DNA of 16,899 bases from JAUZQZ01 sp964624255. Lineage in GTDB: Bacteria > Pseudomonadota > Zetaproteobacteria > Mariprofundales > Mariprofundaceae. Below, piece after piece: positions 14,362 through 16,899 of the stretch; within the stretch, counting starts at the first letter, position 1, and each line of letters starts with the position of its first letter. The stretch is taken from assembly GCA_964624255.1 (NCBI GenBank), contig CAZUWV010000029.1, forward strand, positions 1 through 16,899. Direction: 5' to 3'. The position numbers and the translations under genes were made by a program. The notes beneath the pieces are model-generated. The model saw only the letters and a list, made by a program, of their open reading frames with translations, was not told the origin of the DNA and did not search any database.

Positions 14362-16899
14362 GGGTGTGCTCCTCTTCACCTTCGCTGCTGCGTATCTCGG
14401 CTTCCATTTCCTTGAGTGCGCGGTGGTAGTCGACAGGCATAACTTTGACGAACCGGGGCAGAAAGTCCTGCCAGTTGTCGAGAATGTTGCGGGCGACCGC
14501 CGAGCAGGTGTAATGCATATGGCGTTCAATCAGCATGCGTAAAATCTGCTGATCATTTTGTGACAGGGAATGACGAATATCTACGCGACCATGGGTTTCC
14601 AGATCGGACCCCTGATGATCCAGAGATTCCAATGCCTCTGCTTCCGAAGCCAGCGGCTGCAAATCCACCTGCGCCATATTACAACGAGTTTCAAATGTAC
14701 CCTCTTCATCGAGGATGTAGGCGATGCCGCCGCTCATGCCAGCCGCGAAGTTGCGCCCCGTACCGCCCAGAACGACCACGGTACCGCCGGTCATGTATTC
14801 GCAACCGTGGTCGCCAACCCCTTCGACGACGGCTACGGCGCCTGAATTGCGCACGGCAAACCGTTCCCCCGCAATACCGCGGAAGTAACATTCACCGGCA
14901 ATAGCACCGAACAACACCGTGTTGCCAACGATAATATTCTCTTCCGGCTTGATCCTTGATGCAGCGGGTGGGTAGATTACGATGCGGCCGCCGGACAAGC
15001 CTTTACCGACATAATCATTGCCCTCGCCAGCCAGGTCAATGGTGATACCGCGCGCCAGCCATGCACCCAGGCTCTGGCCCGCTGTGCCCCTGGCCCGAAT
15101 ATAAATACTATCTTCGGCCAGTCCATCATGACCATAGCGTTTGGCGACTTCACCGGAAAGCATGGTACCGAAGCTACGATCAATATTGTGGATGGGTGTT
15201 TCAATAGTCACGGTTTTTCCATTTTCCAGCGCCGCCTCCGACTGCTTGATGAGCCATTGGTCCTTGATCGTATCCAAGCCATGATCCTGGGTTTCACAGT
15301 GGTAAACCGGTGTACCTTTCGGGTCCACGCGATGAAAAATCGGGGATAAATCCAGTCCCTGTGACTTCCAATGACGGATGGCATCGTGAGTATCCAGTAT
15401 ATCGGAGCGGCCAATCATGTCATTAAACGTTCTGAAGCCCAGTTCCGCCATGATTTCGCGCGCCTCCTCGGCGACGAACATGAAGAAATTAACCACATCC
15501 TCCGGCTTGCCGACGAAATTCTTGCGCAGTTCAGGATCCTGCGTAGCGACGCCAACCGGACATGTGTTCAAATGACATTTACGCATCATGATGCAGCCTT
15601 CCGCGATCAATGCGATGGTGCCGAATGCCACTTCGTCCGCACCCAGAAGAGCGGCGATCACCACATCGCGTCCCGTACGCATTTGTCCGTCGGCTTGCAA
15701 GGTCATGCGACTGCGCAACCGGTTCAACACCAGCGTTTGCTGCGTTTCCGCCAGGCCCATCTCCCACGGCGCACCTGCATGTTTAATGCTGGTGAGGGGG
15801 CTGGCGCCCGTACCGCCATCATGACCGGAAATGACCACGTGGTCTGCATGCGCCTTGACCACGCCCGCAGCAATGGTGCCAACGCCAATCTCCGAAACCA
15901 GCTTCACACTGATGTCTGCCGATGCATTGGTATTTTTCAGGTCGAAAATTAACTGCGCCAAATCCTCAATCGAATAAATATCATGGTGTGGGGGAGGGGA
16001 GATCAATCCTACACCGGGCGTTGAATGGCGGACACGACCGATGCGTTTATCCACCTTGTGCCCCGGCAACTGGCCACCTTCACCCGGCTTGGCACCCTGG
16101 GCAATCTTGATTTGAATCTGATCGGCATTGGCCAGATATTCCGTGGTTACGCCGAAGCGCCCGGATGCTACCTGCTTGATGGCAGAACGCATCGAATCAC
16201 CATTTTCCAGGGGCGTGAAGCGTGCGGTTTCCTCGCCACCCTCGCCGGTGTTGGATTTACCGCCCAGACGGTTCATGGCAATGGCCAGCGTGGAATGAGC
16301 CTCGTGCGATATTGAGCCAAAACTCATGGCGCCCGTAACGAAGCGTTTGACGATATTTTCGGCGGGCTCCACGTCATCCAGTGGGATGGCCTTCCTTTCC
16401 TTGAATCGGAACAAGCTGCGCAGGGTAATTAGACGACCGCTCTGATGATTGATATGCCGCGCATATTCCTTGTACAGGGCATAATTTCCGGCGCGTACTG
16501 CATGCTGGAGTTTGGCGATTATTTCCGGTGTCAGTAAATGTTGCTCGCCGCGCACACGCCACGCATATTCGCCACCGGCATCAAGTGCATCCCTGTATAT
16601 TTGTTTATCACCATAGGCATCACGGTGCCAGCGAACAGTTTCGCGCGCAATTTCGGCCAGACCCACGCCCTGAATTCGGGTTGGTGCCCCGGCGAAATAC
16701 ATATCGATAAAGTCCGAGGCCAGACCGATGGCTTCGTAAATTTGTGCACCACAGTAGGACTGATATGTGGATATCCCCATCTTGGACATAACCTTGAACA
16801 GGCCTTTATTAATGGCCTTGATGTAGCGGGTTCTGATTTCCTCAGATGAAAGCTCATCAGGAAGTTGACCGCACCGTTGCAGGTCAACCAGGGTTTCAA
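14354..16899 (-). CDS. gltB: Glutamate synthase, large subunit (partial, 5' end outside window)
   Basis: Catalytic subunit that hydrolyses glutamine and transfers ammonia to 2-oxoglutarate, giving two glutamates. Only the C-terminal 847 codons are visible, a bit over half of a typical protein of about 1500 residues. The N-terminal glutaminase domain is beyond the right edge. Seen are the end of the central domain (ELSSEEIRTRYIKAIN, MSKMGISTYQSYCGAQIYEA) and the FMN/2-oxoglutarate barrel (SPPPHHDIYSIEDLAQLI, SGHDGGTGASPLTSIKHAG). The three cysteines of the 3Fe-4S cluster lie in CIMMRKCHLNTC at about 15562-15597. The GXGXG beta-helix domain (GGRIVIYPP, GAIAGECYFRGIAGERF, GMSGGIAYILDEEG) follows. 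The frame runs unbroken to the edge; the ATG at 16789 is internal. It overlaps gltD by 8 bp. Confidence 0.97.
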   Translation of the reverse strand, partial: ETLVDLQRCGQLPDELSSEEIRTRYIKAINKGLFKVMSKMGISTYQSYCGAQIYEAIGLASDFIDMYFAGAPTRIQGVGLAEIARETVRWHRDAYGDKQIYRDALDAGGEYAWRVRGEQHLLTPEIIAKLQHAVRAGNYALYKEYARHINHQSGRLITLRSLFRFKERKAIPLDDVEPAENIVKRFVTGAMSFGSISHEAHSTLAIAMNRLGGKSNTGEGGEETARFTPLENGDSMRSAIKQVASGRFGVTTEYLANADQIQIKIAQGAKPGEGGQLPGHKVDKRIGRVRHSTPGVGLISPPPHHDIYSIEDLAQLIFDLKNTNASADISVKLVSEIGVGTIAAGVVKAHADHVVISGHDGGTGASPLTSIKHAGAPWEMGLAETQQTLVLNRLRSRMTLQADGQMRTGRDVVIAALLGADEVAFGTIALIAEGCIMMRKCHLNTCPVGVATQDPELRKNFVGKPEDVVNFFMFVAEEAREIMAELGFRTFNDMIGRSDILDTHDAIRHWKSQGLDLSPIFHRVDPKGTPVYHCETQDHGLDTIKDQWLIKQSEAALENGKTVTIETPIHNIDRSFGTMLSGEVAKRYGHDGLAEDSIYIRARGTAGQSLGAWLARGITIDLAGEGNDYVGKGLSGGRIVIYPPAASRIKPEENIIVGNTVLFGAIAGECYFRGIAGERFAVRNSGAVAVVEGVGDHGCEYMTGGTVVVLGGTGRNFAAGMSGGIAYILDEEGTFETRCNMAQVDLQPLASEAEALESLDHQGSDLETHGRVDIRHSLSQNDQQILRMLIERHMHYTCSAVARNILDNWQDFLPRFVKVMPVDYHRALKEMEAEIRSSEGEEEHTHG

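Noticed and set aside
15371..15952. 193-codon plus-strand open frame antisense to gltB
   Set aside because: It lies wholly inside the well-conserved gltB coding region and shows no family features.
1..16899. CRISPR arrays, tRNA or rRNA genes, prophage or transposase genes
   Set aside because: No regularly spaced direct repeats, cloverleaf-like or rRNA-like segments, or transposase and integrase motifs were seen in reading both strands.

Overview
The window is chromosomal DNA of moderate G+C from a Gram-negative proteobacterium, most likely a beta- or gammaproteobacterium. The evidence is the hemA-prfA pair, NADPH-type gltBD, an EmrAB-type pump, and an SSB ending in an acidic DDDIPF tip. I cannot name the genus. 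No tRNA, rRNA, CRISPR array or transposase gene was seen.

Layout from left to right. Positions 5-3006 (minus strand) carry a likely inactive JAMM/MPN-like protein, then hemA (glutamyl-tRNA reductase), then prfA (release factor 1). The hemA and prfA genes overlap. Positions 3256-5886 (plus) carry an emrA/emrB-type efflux pair. The emrB 3' end runs into a 166-bp imperfect palindrome. Positions 6071-6616 (minus) encode a small glycine-rich membrane protein of the stress-protein 17M/DUF1269 type. Positions 6789-7256 (plus) are ssb, closed by a clear intrinsic terminator.

From 16899 back to 7305 every gene is on the minus strand and closely spaced: gltB (5'-truncated by the window edge), gltD, a 266-bp foldback element, hisA, hisF, a YohD-like DedA membrane protein, Memo (AmmeMemoRadiSam B), AMMECR1 (AmmeMemoRadiSam A), a radical SAM enzyme (AmmeMemoRadiSam system), and a two-CBS-domain protein. 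GltBD makes glutamate from glutamine and 2-oxoglutarate. HisA and HisF handle the middle steps of histidine synthesis, and HisF also depends on glutamine-derived ammonia. The Memo, AMMECR1 and radical SAM genes form the recognised but functionally unresolved AmmeMemoRadiSam trio; here it sits behind a DedA gene that is stop-start coupled to hisF.

The most distinctive non-coding structures are two foldback (long-palindrome) elements. One forms the last 20 codons of emrB. The other is inserted exactly at the gltD stop codon, is flanked by CTAG duplications, and leaves the stop codon intact.
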